A stretch of 64,000 nt of DNA from JAXHUM01 sp034189325 (lineage in GTDB: Bacteria; Desulfobacterota; DSM-4660; Desulfatiglandales; Desulfatiglandaceae), in the NCBI GenBank assembly GCA_034189325.1, contig JAXHUM010000049.1, positions 1 through 64,000 of the forward strand. The letters are read 5' to 3'. This document shows positions 45,013-54,578 of this stretch, in pieces (within the stretch, counting starts at the first letter, position 1; each line of letters starts with the position of its first letter). The translations under genes were made by a program, and so were the position numbers. Under the pieces are notes generated by a model. It made no database searches, had not been told where the DNA came from, and worked only from the letters and a program-made list of their open reading frames with translations.

Positions 45013-46236
45013 ATGGCCGGAGAGATTATTGTAGGCCTTGATATTGGAACAACCAAGATCTGCGCTGTCGTAGCCGAGGCCAGAGAGGATTCCGTAGAGA
45101 TCATCGGCATCGGCAGTCACCCGTCCGAAGGTCTCAGAAAGGGCGTTGTGATCAATATTGAAGACACTGTGAATTCCATCAAAGAGGCCGTTGAAGAGGC
45201 TGAGACCATGGCCGGTTGTGAAATAAGCTCGGTGTACGCCGGTATCGCCGGGGGGCATATCCAGGGTTTCAATTCTGAAGGGGTGATTGCGCTTAAGGAT
45301 AAGGAGGTGACTAAAAAGGATATTGATCGAGTTATCGAAGCGGCCAGCGCCGTGGCCATTCCCATGGACCGCGAAGTCATCCACACCTTGGTACAGGAAT
45401 ATTTTGTCGATGAGCAGGACGGCATCATGGATCCTTTAGGCATGTCCGGGGTCCGTCTGGAGGCAAAGGTCCATATCGTCACCGGTGCGGTCACGTCTGC
45501 GCAAAACATTATTAAATGTGCCAACCGTGCCGGTCTCGATGTATGCGATATCGTCCTGGAGTCTCTGGCATCTTGCGAGGCCGTTCTTTCCAAAGAGGAA
45601 AAGAACCTCGGCGTCGCCCTGATCGATTTCGGAGGGGGAACGACGGATATGGCCATATTCTCAAGAGGCGCTATCAAATATACATCTGTGCTGGCGCTGG
45701 GGGGAGACAACCTAACCTATGACATCGCCGTGGGACTGAGGACCCCCAAGTTGGAGGCGGAAAAGATCAAGATCAAGTATGGTTGCGGTCTCTCTTCGCT
45801 TATAAGAAGCGATGAGACAATAGAGGTGGTAGGCGTGGGAGGAAGAAAGCCGAGGAGCCTCTCGCGCCAAGTTCTGGGAGAGATCCTGGAACCGCGGGTG
45901 GAGGAGATCTTTTCCCTCATTTATGGAGAACTCATCCGTTCCGGTGAGGAAGCGGAGATCACCTCGGGTATTGTGATAACCGGTGGATCGGCTGAATTGC
46001 AGGGAGTAACCGAGATGGCGGAGCAGGTCTTCGGATCTCCCGCCCGCGTGGGATATCCCCAAGGTATGTCAGGGTTAACGGAGATTGTGAACCAACCGAT
46101 GTATGCGACGGCCGTTGGTCTTGTCCTTTACGGGGCGAAGACAAGTAAAAAAGACAGAAAATTCAGGATTAGAGATTCCAATATCTTCTATCGTGTGATG
46201 GCAAGAATGAAAAAATGGTTTAAGGATGTCGTCTAA
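45013..46236 (+). CDS. ftsA: cell division protein FtsA
   Basis: A 407-residue actin-like ATPase that tethers FtsZ to the membrane. 'GLDIGTTKICAVVAE' is phosphate-1, 'LIDFGGGTTDMAIFS' phosphate-2, and 'GIVITGGSAELQGV' the adenosine motif. The 1C domain is in 'GGHIQGFNSEGVIAL'. The amphipathic C-terminal helix is 'FYRVMARMKKWFKDVV', which should insert in the inner membrane. AGG-type sequence precedes the ATG. Confidence 0.96.
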   Translation: MAGEIIVGLDIGTTKICAVVAEAREDSVEIIGIGSHPSEGLRKGVVINIEDTVNSIKEAVEEAETMAGCEISSVYAGIAGGHIQGFNSEGVIALKDKEVTKKDIDRVIEAASAVAIPMDREVIHTLVQEYFVDEQDGIMDPLGMSGVRLEAKVHIVTGAVTSAQNIIKCANRAGLDVCDIVLESLASCEAVLSKEEKNLGVALIDFGGGTTDMAIFSRGAIKYTSVLALGGDNLTYDIAVGLRTPKLEAEKIKIKYGCGLSSLIRSDETIEVVGVGGRKPRSLSRQVLGEILEPRVEEIFSLIYGELIRSGEEAEITSGIVITGGSAELQGVTEMAEQVFGSPARVGYPQGMSGLTEIVNQPMYATAVGLVLYGAKTSKKDRKFRIRDSNIFYRVMARMKKWFKDVV

Positions 46237-46258
46237 AAGGGACGAAAAGGAGGGCGTC

Positions 46259-47491
46259 ATGAAATTTGAGATTGTAGATGAAAAACAGAGGTATAACGCA
46301 AGAATCAAGGTAATAGGTGTGGGGGGGGCAGGAGGAAACGCGATCAACAATATGATATCTACAAGATTAAGGGGAGTCGATTTTATCGTGGCCAATACAG
46401 ACTGCCAAGACCTTGATCGCTCCGCCTGTTCCTACAAGATTCAGCTCGGCCCCTCCATAACAAGGGGACTCGGCACGGGGGCGGACCCTGAGATAGGAAA
46501 GCAGTCTGCTGAGGAGAGTATTAATGAAATCAGAGAGACGGTGGATGGAACGGACATGGTCTTTATCGCCGCCGGCATGGGGGGTGGTACAGGCACGGGG
46601 GCTGCTCCTGTGGTGGCCAGGGAATGCAAAGAGGGTGGTGCTCTCACGGTTGCCGTCGTCACCAAACCATTTTCTTTCGAAGGGAACAGGAGGATGGAGA
46701 GGGCCATCGAAGGGATCGAGAGACTCAAAGGCGAGGTGGATAGCCTGATTATACTCCCGAATGAACGCCTTAAAAGCCTGGGGGATACGGGCAGTAGCTT
46801 TAGGGAATTGATCTCACGGGCAGACGATGTGCTGTTGCAAGCGGTTCGAGGTATTTCTGATCTAATTGTTAGTAACGGTTTTATTAACCTCGATTTTGCT
46901 GACGTCAAGAAGGTCATGGGGCAGATGGGCACGGCTATCATGGGCATGGGCAAGGCAAGAGGTGAAGACAAGGCTATAGAGGCGGCCCAAGAGGCGATTA
47001 ACAGCCCGCTCCTGGAGGATATTTCCATCAGTGGGGCCAAGGGACTACTCATCAATATAACAGGGTCCCCGGATATGACCATGGAGGAGATCAATCAGGC
47101 CTCAAATTATATTAAAGAGGAAGTGAGCCCGGAGGCGGAAATATTCTTTGGCGTGGTGTTTGAAGAGTCCGTGGAAGATGAGATACAGGTCACTGTCATT
47201 GCGACCGGCATAGAGGGCGACAACGCTTATCGTGCACGTTCTCGTGAGATTGTCAGAGATCCCCACAGCAACGTGGTGAAGTTACGAGACGTCGAGCCGG
47301 AGGATGTCGAGAATGAATGGAGTGTCAAGATGAATGGTGAGATCCTGGATGTACCGGCATACAGCAGGAATGAATCCTTCAACCGTGAGAAGGTGCCGAC
47401 TAGGGCCAAAGGAAAAAGAGGCTTTTTCCGAAAGCTCGGTATCGGGGATAATCTTGATTACCCCACCTTCCTCCGGGCAAAGGCCGATTGA
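46259..47491 (+). CDS. ftsZ: cell division protein FtsZ
   Basis: A 410-residue tubulin-like GTPase that forms the division ring. 'KVIGVGGAGGNAINNM' and the tubulin signature 'GGGTGTGAAP' bind GTP, and 'NTDCQDL' and 'NLDFADVKKVM' are conserved. A variable linker after about residue 320 leads to the C-terminal peptide 'LDYPTFLRAKAD', which binds FtsA. I start at ATG 46259 with AAGGAGG upstream, not the in-frame ATG 46226, which lies in the ftsA end. Confidence 0.97.
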   Translation: MKFEIVDEKQRYNARIKVIGVGGAGGNAINNMISTRLRGVDFIVANTDCQDLDRSACSYKIQLGPSITRGLGTGADPEIGKQSAEESINEIRETVDGTDMVFIAAGMGGGTGTGAAPVVARECKEGGALTVAVVTKPFSFEGNRRMERAIEGIERLKGEVDSLIILPNERLKSLGDTGSSFRELISRADDVLLQAVRGISDLIVSNGFINLDFADVKKVMGQMGTAIMGMGKARGEDKAIEAAQEAINSPLLEDISISGAKGLLINITGSPDMTMEEINQASNYIKEEVSPEAEIFFGVVFEESVEDEIQVTVIATGIEGDNAYRARSREIVRDPHSNVVKLRDVEPEDVENEWSVKMNGEILDVPAYSRNESFNREKVPTRAKGKRGFFRKLGIGDNLDYPTFLRAKAD

Positions 47492-47516
47492 GCCGTTCTG
47501 AAAGGTAGATGAAGAC

Positions 47517-49268
47517 GTGGAGGGCGATATTGTTTCCCTTTATCGGGCCATCCTGGCAAAAGAGAAGGGAACCATCAAAAAAGACTGGGGGGGCAAGCTT
47601 TCCATAGCTTTGGCCTATCCCAGCTTTTACCGCCTGGGCATGTCGAACCTGGGGTTTCAGGTCGTCTATCAGATCTTCAACAAAAGATCGGATATCGTAG
47701 CTGAACGGGTTTTCCTGCCTGAGGATGGAGAGATGTCCCTCTATGTTCAGTCAGGAAAGACTCTCCTTTCTCTTGAATCACAGAGGCCCCTTCAGGATTT
47801 TGATGTCCTGGCCTTTTCTCTCTGTTTTGAAAACGATTACCTCAACATCCTCAAAATCCTCGACCTGGCTAAGATGCCGCTCTTGTCGGAGCACAGAGCG
47901 GACAACTATCCCCTAGTCGTGGCTGGTGGCGTCACCACTTTTCTGAATCCCGAGCCTATCGCACCCTTTATAGATTTTTTCCTCATAGGCGAGGCAGAGG
48001 CGAACCTGGAGGATTTTCTGGACCTCCTGATAGAGGCCGGGTCCGGTTCCAGGTCTGAGATGATTCGATATCTTGCCGTCAATGCAAAGGGGCTTTATGC
48101 GCCAAGCCTCTATAAACCGGAATACCACGAGAACGGCCTTCTCAGCTCTTTTGAGCCGCAGGCCCCCGGCGTTCCGGAGAAAATAGATTCGGCCCTCTGG
48201 ACACCCTCTCGAAAAGTGGTTACCCAATCTCTCATCACCACGCCCGAAACAGAGTTCGGGGATAAGGTCCTTATGGAACTCAACAGGGGATGCGGCCGGG
48301 CATGCCGGTTCTGCGCGGCCGGTTATGTGTATCGACCTCCACGGGAATACCACATGGAAGATCTTCAGGAATCGATAGGCAAGGCACTCGGAACAGGCCA
48401 TTCCTTAGGATTAGTCGGCACGGCCCTGTCCGATGTACATGGAATTGAAGAACTGACCAACAGGATCATACGGAACAAGGGGCGCTTTTCCATCTCCTCG
48501 TTAAGGGCGGACGCCCTCACCAAGGGCCTGGTCGAGAGTCTTCAACAGGCCGGCCAGAAGACAGTGTCCATCGCCCCTGAGGCGGGTTCCGAGCGGCTCC
48601 GAAAGGTTGCCAACAAGCATCTTGCCGAGGAGCAGATCCTTGACGCCGTCACGCTCATCGCCTCTGTAGGCGATTTTTCCATCAGGCTTTATTTCCTCAT
48701 AGGCCTTCCCACGGAAAAGAGGGAGGATATCCATGGGATCGTAAGCCTTGTCAAGTCGATCAAGCACCGGATGGTAAAAGAATCGGCCCCCAGGGGAAGA
48801 ATGGGCCATATTCGGCTCAGTGTGAATTGTTTCGTGCCCAAACCGTTCACTCCCTTTCAATGGTTTCCCCTTGAGACCGTCTCCTCCCTCAAAGAAAAAC
48901 AAAAATGGCTTAAAAAAGGACTCGTCAAGGAGGGCGGCATTAAGGTTACCTCTGATCTTCCAAAATGGGCCTATATCCAGACCCTGCTGTCCATAGGGGA
49001 CCGGAGGGTTGCTTCCATCCTGATGAAGGCCCATGAGTCGGGAGGTGATTGGACCAAGGCCCTGCGCTTTTCCGAAGTGAATCCCGATTTTTTTGTCTAT
49101 CGTCCAAAGGCCCTCGATGAAATGCTGCCGTGGGACTTCATTGACCATGGTATCAGAAAAGAGCATCTCATCAAGGAGTATAGGCTGGCACTGGAAGCAA
49201 AGGAATCAGATATCTGCCGTGTGGGAGAGTGTAACCGGTGCGGTGCGTGCGGCTCTACAAGGTGTTAG
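47517..49268 (+). CDS. B12-binding-type radical SAM protein (TIGR03960-like)
   Basis: A 583-residue radical SAM protein. The N-terminal ~200 residues ('YPSFYRLGMSNLGFQVVYQI', 'VAGGVTTFLNPEPIAPFID') resemble the B12-binding-like half of the TIGR03960 family. The [4Fe-4S] motif is 'CGRACRFCAAGY' (CxxxCxxC), followed by 'SIAPEAGSERLRKVANK'. A cysteine-rich tail ('CRVGECNRCGACGSTRC') may bind another metal site. It starts 25 bases after ftsZ and may be co-transcribed. The substrate is unknown. The start is GTG. Confidence 0.85.
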   Translation: MEGDIVSLYRAILAKEKGTIKKDWGGKLSIALAYPSFYRLGMSNLGFQVVYQIFNKRSDIVAERVFLPEDGEMSLYVQSGKTLLSLESQRPLQDFDVLAFSLCFENDYLNILKILDLAKMPLLSEHRADNYPLVVAGGVTTFLNPEPIAPFIDFFLIGEAEANLEDFLDLLIEAGSGSRSEMIRYLAVNAKGLYAPSLYKPEYHENGLLSSFEPQAPGVPEKIDSALWTPSRKVVTQSLITTPETEFGDKVLMELNRGCGRACRFCAAGYVYRPPREYHMEDLQESIGKALGTGHSLGLVGTALSDVHGIEELTNRIIRNKGRFSISSLRADALTKGLVESLQQAGQKTVSIAPEAGSERLRKVANKHLAEEQILDAVTLIASVGDFSIRLYFLIGLPTEKREDIHGIVSLVKSIKHRMVKESAPRGRMGHIRLSVNCFVPKPFTPFQWFPLETVSSLKEKQKWLKKGLVKEGGIKVTSDLPKWAYIQTLLSIGDRRVASILMKAHESGGDWTKALRFSEVNPDFFVYRPKALDEMLPWDFIDHGIRKEHLIKEYRLALEAKESDICRVGECNRCGACGSTRC

Positions 49269-49313
49269 TCAAGGCAATCCAACTTTTTTCCAACAAGACT
49301 TGCAGGAGGTGAA

Positions 49314-50357
49314 ATGTCTGAGAAGTGCAGGGTGATCCAATGGGGCATGGGACATGTCGGTACCGCAGCCATACGTATGATGCTCCAAAAGGAGAGTATC
49401 GAGCTGGTCGGGGCCATAGTGTCCAGGGAGGAGAAAACGGGAAAAGATATCGGGGAATTAGTGGGATACAAAAGCATCGGGATAAAGGCCTCTAATGATC
49501 CAGAGAAAGTTCTGAGAACAGAAGCAGACGCCGTCTTTCTTGCTACGGCCGCCTCAATCGGGACCAAAGGCACATGGGATGAAAACGTTAAACAGGTCTC
49601 TACCGCCTTGAAGGCCTCAAAGAATGTCGTCACGACAGCAGGCTTTCTGTATCCATGGAAAAACCATCCTGAGATGTCCCAGGAGCTTGACAACCTTGCC
49701 AAGCAACATGGTGTCTCTCTTCTTGGAACAGGCGCCTGCCCCGGGTTTCACACCGATTTTCTTCCCCTTGCCCTGAGCGGGTGCATGGCCAGGGTCGATA
49801 AGGTCATCGTAAGGGAGTGCGAGGATGATTCCTTTGTAGACGGAACCTTGTGGTTAACCACTACAATGGGCTTTGGACTCACCCCCGAAGAGTTTGAGAA
49901 GCGATCGGCGGGGACATTGCATAAATTCATGATTGAGCTTCTGAGTGAACCGATCCACTATATTGCCGACGGCCTTGGCTGGGAACTGACCGAGTTGAGA
50001 CCGATCCACAAATACTTCACGGCAACAGAACCCTTGAAAACCGTTGCCCTGGAAGTAGCTCCAGGGACCCTCTGTTCTCATCAGTTTGTTATAGAAGCAT
50101 TCATCGAAGATAAACTCGTCATCTCAGTAGAACACTCCTTTAAAATATGTCCGGATAAGGTCAAAGAACCGGCGGACGGAAGTTATATAAAACTTGAAGG
50201 GAGGCCTTCCATTGAAACAGAGCTGAAAGGGAACTTCTGGCCCTGGGCCATGTTGACCACAACGGCACATGCGGTGAATACGATTCCCGTAGTCGTCAAA
50301 GCGCAACCCGGGCTCGTCACCATGCCCGAGTTGCCCCTTGTAACGGCATTGAAATAA
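49314..50357 (+). CDS. DapB-like NAD(P)-dependent dehydrogenase (2,4-diaminopentanoate-dehydrogenase-like)
   Basis: A 347-residue Rossmann-fold protein. 'VIQWGMGHVGTAAIRMML' binds NAD(P), 'VFLATAAS' and 'KNVVTTAGFLYPW' follow, and 'GTGACPGFHTDFLPLAL' is typical of the dihydrodipicolinate-reductase-like family that includes 2,4-diaminopentanoate dehydrogenase of ornithine fermentation. That substrate is possible but unproved, as no other ornithine-degradation gene is nearby. AGGAGG precedes the ATG. It converges with the acyl-CoA synthetase gene. Confidence 0.75.
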   Translation: MSEKCRVIQWGMGHVGTAAIRMMLQKESIELVGAIVSREEKTGKDIGELVGYKSIGIKASNDPEKVLRTEADAVFLATAASIGTKGTWDENVKQVSTALKASKNVVTTAGFLYPWKNHPEMSQELDNLAKQHGVSLLGTGACPGFHTDFLPLALSGCMARVDKVIVRECEDDSFVDGTLWLTTTMGFGLTPEEFEKRSAGTLHKFMIELLSEPIHYIADGLGWELTELRPIHKYFTATEPLKTVALEVAPGTLCSHQFVIEAFIEDKLVISVEHSFKICPDKVKEPADGSYIKLEGRPSIETELKGNFWPWAMLTTTAHAVNTIPVVVKAQPGLVTMPELPLVTALK

Positions 50358-50551
50358 TCAGAAGGGTATGCTTCCGGTGAAACGGACTGGGTGATAATCT
50401 CATGTGGAGACAAGCCCGGCTCTGTGAGGAGTTCCCCCGTCATGGTCTATGAGCCATCAATACAGTACAGATCGCGGCAGATGACGGTCATGATAGGGGC
50501 CAGATCTACGGCTGCTGCAAACCAGAAGAATCTGGTTCATGGCCGGTCCGG

Positions 50552-52651
50552 TCATAGCGAACACTCGATCACGACCCTGGCATCCAAGGCCTGGAGTCGT
50601 GGTTGATCCCCAACCTGCCTTATGGGATTGATATCTATCTCGCGGATTATCGGATAATCGGCAAGCATCTGAGATAATCCGATCAAGAGATCTTCAAGTT
50701 CATTCATCTTGAAAGGGGGTTGACCACGGACCCCGTCAAGGATTTTTCGCCCTCGTATCTGATCGATCATGGCCCTGGCCTCGCTACGATTGAGAGGGGC
50801 GAGTCTCCATACTACATCTCCAATGGCCTCCACAAATATTCCTCCCAATCCGAAAAGTATAACGGGCCCAAACACCTCATCCTGTCGGCCTCCCATAATA
50901 ACCTCGCTACCTGGGCCGACCATGGGTTGAATGAGGACTTCTATGTCCTGGGAGCCTGCTTTCTCATTAAAATCCTCAAAAGTATTCGTGATATCCTTTT
51001 CCGAGTTGAGGTTGAGACTGACCAATCCTTGATCGGTCTTATGCGAGACGTGGGGGCTGTTGATCTTCATAACTACAGGCCTGTTAAGCTCCTGCCAGGC
51101 ATGAACCGCTTGGTCGGAGGATCGTGCCAGGGAGCATGGGGGCAGGGAAAATCCGAAGTTCTCAATCAATCTGAGTGATTCATGCAAAAGAAGGTGGTCT
51201 TGTCCGGCTGCCTTCTTCAAAATATTCTCAGCCTTTTCTGGGTTGATCTCCACCAGAGGTTCAGAAGCAGGGGCCTTCTCTTTTATGGATGCCAGGCTAT
51301 AAGAGAGTTTCAATGCCCGAGCGGCATTCTCCAGGCCGGTGAAAATAGGTATATTACAATTACTTTTCAAGTAATCGATTTCCACGGCCTCTGTAAAGAC
51401 CACGACTGCCACAGGTTTCTGGTATTTAATCACCAATTCGCCTACCTTTTTGATGAAGTTCCGAGAATCGCCTTTCTCAAATCCTGCCCGGTAACCATGT
51501 CCCAACAAAACACCGTCAACGTTGTCGAGCCGTAGAGTCTCTTCAACGATGCTTTCGTAAAAGGTGAGATCAAAGAGATCTCCAAGGTCGAGGGGATTTT
51601 GTAAACGGATAACGTTGGCCTTGAGACGGGTCTCTATCTTTTCTAAAAAATCCCTGGGAAGGGGTGGCAGGCAAAACCCAAAATGGGCGCATGCGTCAGC
51701 CGCATTCACGGCGTGTCCGCCGGAACGGGTGACAACAGCTAACCGGGTACCCCTAAGGGGAGGAAGGGAAAGGATTTTTATGTAATCAATGGCGTCTGAC
51801 ATGGCATTGACTCGAACGCAGCCCGCCTGTTCGAGGGCATAATCAACAAGTTCATCATTGGCAAAGAGCGCGGCTGTGTGGGAATGGGCAATTTGAGCAC
51901 TTGCCTCAAAACGGTTCGATTTGTGTATCAGGATCGGCTTGTCACATTTTGAGGCGATCTCAACAAACCTCCTGCCGTCTGTGAAGGCCTCAAGGTACAT
52001 AAGAATTATTTTTGTGTGCCGATCATGAATGAGGTATTCCAGCAGCTCATTTTCATTTATATCCACCTTGTTGCCGAGAGAGACAAACTTGTTCACTCCG
52101 ATTCTCTCCTCATCCAGAAACCGCAGATAGCCCAGTCCCACGCCCCCGCTTTGTGCCAGAATGGATACACTTCCTTTTAACAGGTCACGGTTGACACGTG
52201 AGAATGGGACACATAAACCGCTCTCTACATTGATGGCCCCAAGGCAGTTGGGGCCGATGAACCGAATGCCATGTTCTTTTGCAGCCGCAAGGCACCTTGC
52301 TTGGAGAGAAATTCCCTCTCCACCCATTTCTGAAAACCCGCCTGATTCAATGATAACGTTTTTTATTCCCTTGCGACCACACTGTTCGAGGAGAGAGGGA
52401 ACCGTCCTTGCAGGGGTGAGTATTACGGCAAGGTCGATACGGCTTTCAATCTGCTCAATCGATTGGTAGATACGTTGCCCGAATATAACACCCCCTTTGG
52501 TGCCTACTGAGAATATCTCTCCGTCAAATCCGAACTCCAGGAGATTTTGAACAATCGTCTTCCCAAAGTTTGTCAGCTGCGGAGATACCCCGCAAACAAC
52601 AACCTTCTTTGGATTGAAGAAGGTGTCAAGGTTCTCTAGTAGATCTGTCAT
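50552..52651 (-). CDS. ADP-forming acyl-CoA synthetase (acetate:CoA ligase type), fused alpha-beta
   Basis: A 699-residue ADP-forming acyl-CoA synthetase that can make ATP from acyl-CoA, ADP and phosphate. The CoA-binding domain has 'VVVCGVSPQLTNFGKTI', 'FIGPNCLGAIN' and 'ILAQSGGVGLGYL'. The phosphorylated-His region is 'AHSHTAALFANDELVD'. The C-terminal ATP-grasp domain starts at about residue 480 with 'VVMKINSPHVSHKTDQGLV' and ends near 'INPIRQ'. Fusion of both subunits is usual. Such enzymes conserve energy in anaerobes degrading amino or organic acids. GAGGA precedes the ATG. Confidence 0.9.
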   Translation of the reverse strand: MTDLLENLDTFFNPKKVVVCGVSPQLTNFGKTIVQNLLEFGFDGEIFSVGTKGGVIFGQRIYQSIEQIESRIDLAVILTPARTVPSLLEQCGRKGIKNVIIESGGFSEMGGEGISLQARCLAAAKEHGIRFIGPNCLGAINVESGLCVPFSRVNRDLLKGSVSILAQSGGVGLGYLRFLDEERIGVNKFVSLGNKVDINENELLEYLIHDRHTKIILMYLEAFTDGRRFVEIASKCDKPILIHKSNRFEASAQIAHSHTAALFANDELVDYALEQAGCVRVNAMSDAIDYIKILSLPPLRGTRLAVVTRSGGHAVNAADACAHFGFCLPPLPRDFLEKIETRLKANVIRLQNPLDLGDLFDLTFYESIVEETLRLDNVDGVLLGHGYRAGFEKGDSRNFIKKVGELVIKYQKPVAVVVFTEAVEIDYLKSNCNIPIFTGLENAARALKLSYSLASIKEKAPASEPLVEINPEKAENILKKAAGQDHLLLHESLRLIENFGFSLPPCSLARSSDQAVHAWQELNRPVVMKINSPHVSHKTDQGLVSLNLNSEKDITNTFEDFNEKAGSQDIEVLIQPMVGPGSEVIMGGRQDEVFGPVILFGLGGIFVEAIGDVVWRLAPLNRSEARAMIDQIRGRKILDGVRGQPPFKMNELEDLLIGLSQMLADYPIIREIDINPIRQVGDQPRLQALDARVVIECSL

Positions 52652-52765
52652 TGTTGTTTTGTCCTCCTCAGTCTTTTTGGTATACCTTCGGACTTTCGAC
52701 TCCTTATCTTTGAGCCTTTAATTAAAGTCCGGAGCAAAATAGGAATCGGAGCAGAGCCTGTCGTT

Positions 52766-53107
52766 TCAGGTGATTTCTGTTTCCCCTTTAGTCTTTTCCG
52801 CTTCCCAGAGCCCGGATACGAGAGGTCCATGCTCTCTCCAGAGGTAACAGGTGTTGACGATGCTTTTGACAGCAATATCCTTCGGCCTTTTTGTTTCTTT
52901 TTCAAGCCCGTAAGCGGCCCAGTACCCCTGGAAAGCAGGGGGACCCATAGATATGATAAGACTGGTCAGTTGTGAGCATCCCCTTTCATTGCCTAATGTT
53001 TCCTTGACCTTAATAGTAAAACCGCCAACTACATGAAGTCCTCTCTCTTGTACGAGCTCTTTTATAATGTTCTCCCCTTTATCGATTCTCTTCTGTCTAT
53101 TCTGCAT
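52766..53107 (-). CDS. DUF2889-like protein (short)
   Basis: A 113-residue protein. 'ERGCSQLTSLIISMGPPAFQGYWAAYG' (about residues 38-64) and 'NTCYLWREHGPLV' match the C-terminal half of DUF2889, a family of unknown function. The N-terminal half of that family, normally about 80 residues more, is missing: the sequence just upstream is not open in frame. It may be a naturally short form or a 5'-truncated gene. It lies upstream of the acyl-CoA synthetase gene on the same strand. AGGGTGA precedes the ATG. Confidence 0.6.
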   Translation of the reverse strand: MQNRQKRIDKGENIIKELVQERGLHVVGGFTIKVKETLGNERGCSQLTSLIISMGPPAFQGYWAAYGLEKETKRPKDIAVKSIVNTCYLWREHGPLVSGLWEAEKTKGETEIT

Positions 53108-53428
53108 TCACCCTGGTGCCTCAAATCTCAGCCCACGGGAATGATGCCGAGGTTGTCAGGCTGATTTCAAATAGGTGTTGGCCGTTACCAAGAGGACAGA
53201 AGAACAAGCAATGCCTGCCTTTGAAATGAGCTTAGAGAATATTAATACTCATATCAAGAGAAAACATATCCCTAACCAGCCCCAGAGGTGTCTCTCAAAC
53301 AGTTCGATACGTTTCACTCTATAAGTGGCCCACGGAGTAGCCCACGGTTTGGTTGAAAGATAGACGACAAAAGAAAAGATGTGATATAATAATTCATTAC
53401 TGCAATAAATTTGCTGGGGTATCTAAAA
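53108..53428. other. divergent intergenic region before the histidine kinase
   Basis: About 320 bases with no gene, between the divergent DUF2889-like and histidine-kinase genes. GCCCACGG occurs twice in tandem near 53327-53347. A -10-like TATAAT lies at about 53393, 30 bases before the kinase start, but no -35 box is clear. Confidence 0.35.
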
Positions 53429-54550
53429 ATGGACACATATTTTGCAAAGGCAGAACGAGCAAAGCAAAAAGACCTTATTGCGAAAATTGAAATCATAAAC
53501 AACAACCCGGTAATGTCTGGCTTTCTCCATTCAATTGGCGGACTGCTTGCGGTTTTGGATGAACATCGCCAGATTCTTGCTGTCAATGACGCATTCCTGG
53601 AGACGTTAGGAATCAATGATCCATCCGAATATCTAGGGTTGAGACCGGGTGAAACACTACAGTGTGTTCATGCGTATAAAGAACCAGCCGGATGCGGTAC
53701 TACCAAATTTTGTTCTACCTGTGGGGCCGCCATAGCCATCGTATCCAGCCTTGGTGAAGACAAGCCTGTTGAGAGAATCTGTGCCCTAACGGCAAAAAGA
53801 GGCGATCATACGGTGGATATGGCCCTTCTGGTTAGATCTCAACCAATAAACGTCGATGACAGGAAATTTCTTCTATTGTTCCTCCAAGATATTACCCTCC
53901 AGCAACAGAGAGCAGCATTGGAAAGGACATTTTTTCACGATATTAATAATATGTTGACCGGTCTGATCGGGGCAAGTGAAATGCTTTATCTCGAAAATCG
54001 TCAATCAAATTTCACAAAGACTGTTCTTCAGATGTCATCACGTTTAAGAAGGGAAGTTGAAATGCAAAGGAGCTTGTTGCAGAGTGAATCTTATACATAT
54101 CACCCGTTGCGACATGAGATCACGACAAAGGAGATACAAGAGGAGATAGAGTCTTTTTTCCTCAATCATCCGGCAGCGCATGGGAAAAAGATCCAATTCT
54201 CGACATTTAGTCCCGCCCTGGGCATTAAGACAGATATCTCGTTGTTGTTGCGCGTTGTCTCCAATATGATTGTCAACGCCTTAGAATCCACTAAGGAAAA
54301 GGGAACTATAAAAGTATGGTCTGAAAAGAAGGATAATTTTCTGTCCATTTGTGTGTGGAATGAACAATCGATTCCAGAAGATATTGCTCAAAGGATATTT
54401 CAGCGCAATTTCAGCACAAAATCTGGCGAGGGAAGAGGCGTGGGAACCTATTCGATGAAATTGTTCGGCGAGCAAATCCTTGGCGGCAAAGTGAGTTTTG
54501 TATCTTCTCAGAAAGAGGGTACGGTATTCAGACTTTCATTGCCTTTATAA
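53429..54550 (+). CDS. soluble sensor histidine kinase with Cys4 PAS-like domain
   Basis: A 373-residue histidine kinase without a membrane segment. Residues about 35-165 look PAS-like ('LLAVLDEHRQILAVNDAFLETLGI', then 'LLLFLQDITLQQQ') and contain four cysteines, Cys79, 89, 95 and 98, in 'CVHAYKEPAGCG' and 'KFCSTCG'. The H-box is 'FFHDINNMLTG' (His plus Asp), the N-box 'NMIVNALEST'; the G-region is 'GEGRGVGTYSMKLFGEQ'. I start at ATG 53429 with GGGG upstream. No partner response regulator is adjacent. The cysteines suggest metal, Fe-S or redox sensing. Confidence 0.88.
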   Translation: MDTYFAKAERAKQKDLIAKIEIINNNPVMSGFLHSIGGLLAVLDEHRQILAVNDAFLETLGINDPSEYLGLRPGETLQCVHAYKEPAGCGTTKFCSTCGAAIAIVSSLGEDKPVERICALTAKRGDHTVDMALLVRSQPINVDDRKFLLLFLQDITLQQQRAALERTFFHDINNMLTGLIGASEMLYLENRQSNFTKTVLQMSSRLRREVEMQRSLLQSESYTYHPLRHEITTKEIQEEIESFFLNHPAAHGKKIQFSTFSPALGIKTDISLLLRVVSNMIVNALESTKEKGTIKVWSEKKDNFLSICVWNEQSIPEDIAQRIFQRNFSTKSGEGRGVGTYSMKLFGEQILGGKVSFVSSQKEGTVFRLSLPL

Positions 54551-54578
54551 GAGAGTAAATCGGGGGGAAGGCGCAAGA

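Noticed and set aside
52648..52905. 85-codon Lys/Arg-rich frame on the minus strand
   Set aside because: It overlaps the DUF2889-like gene in another frame and ends at the acyl-CoA synthetase start; low-complexity basic sequence without family match.
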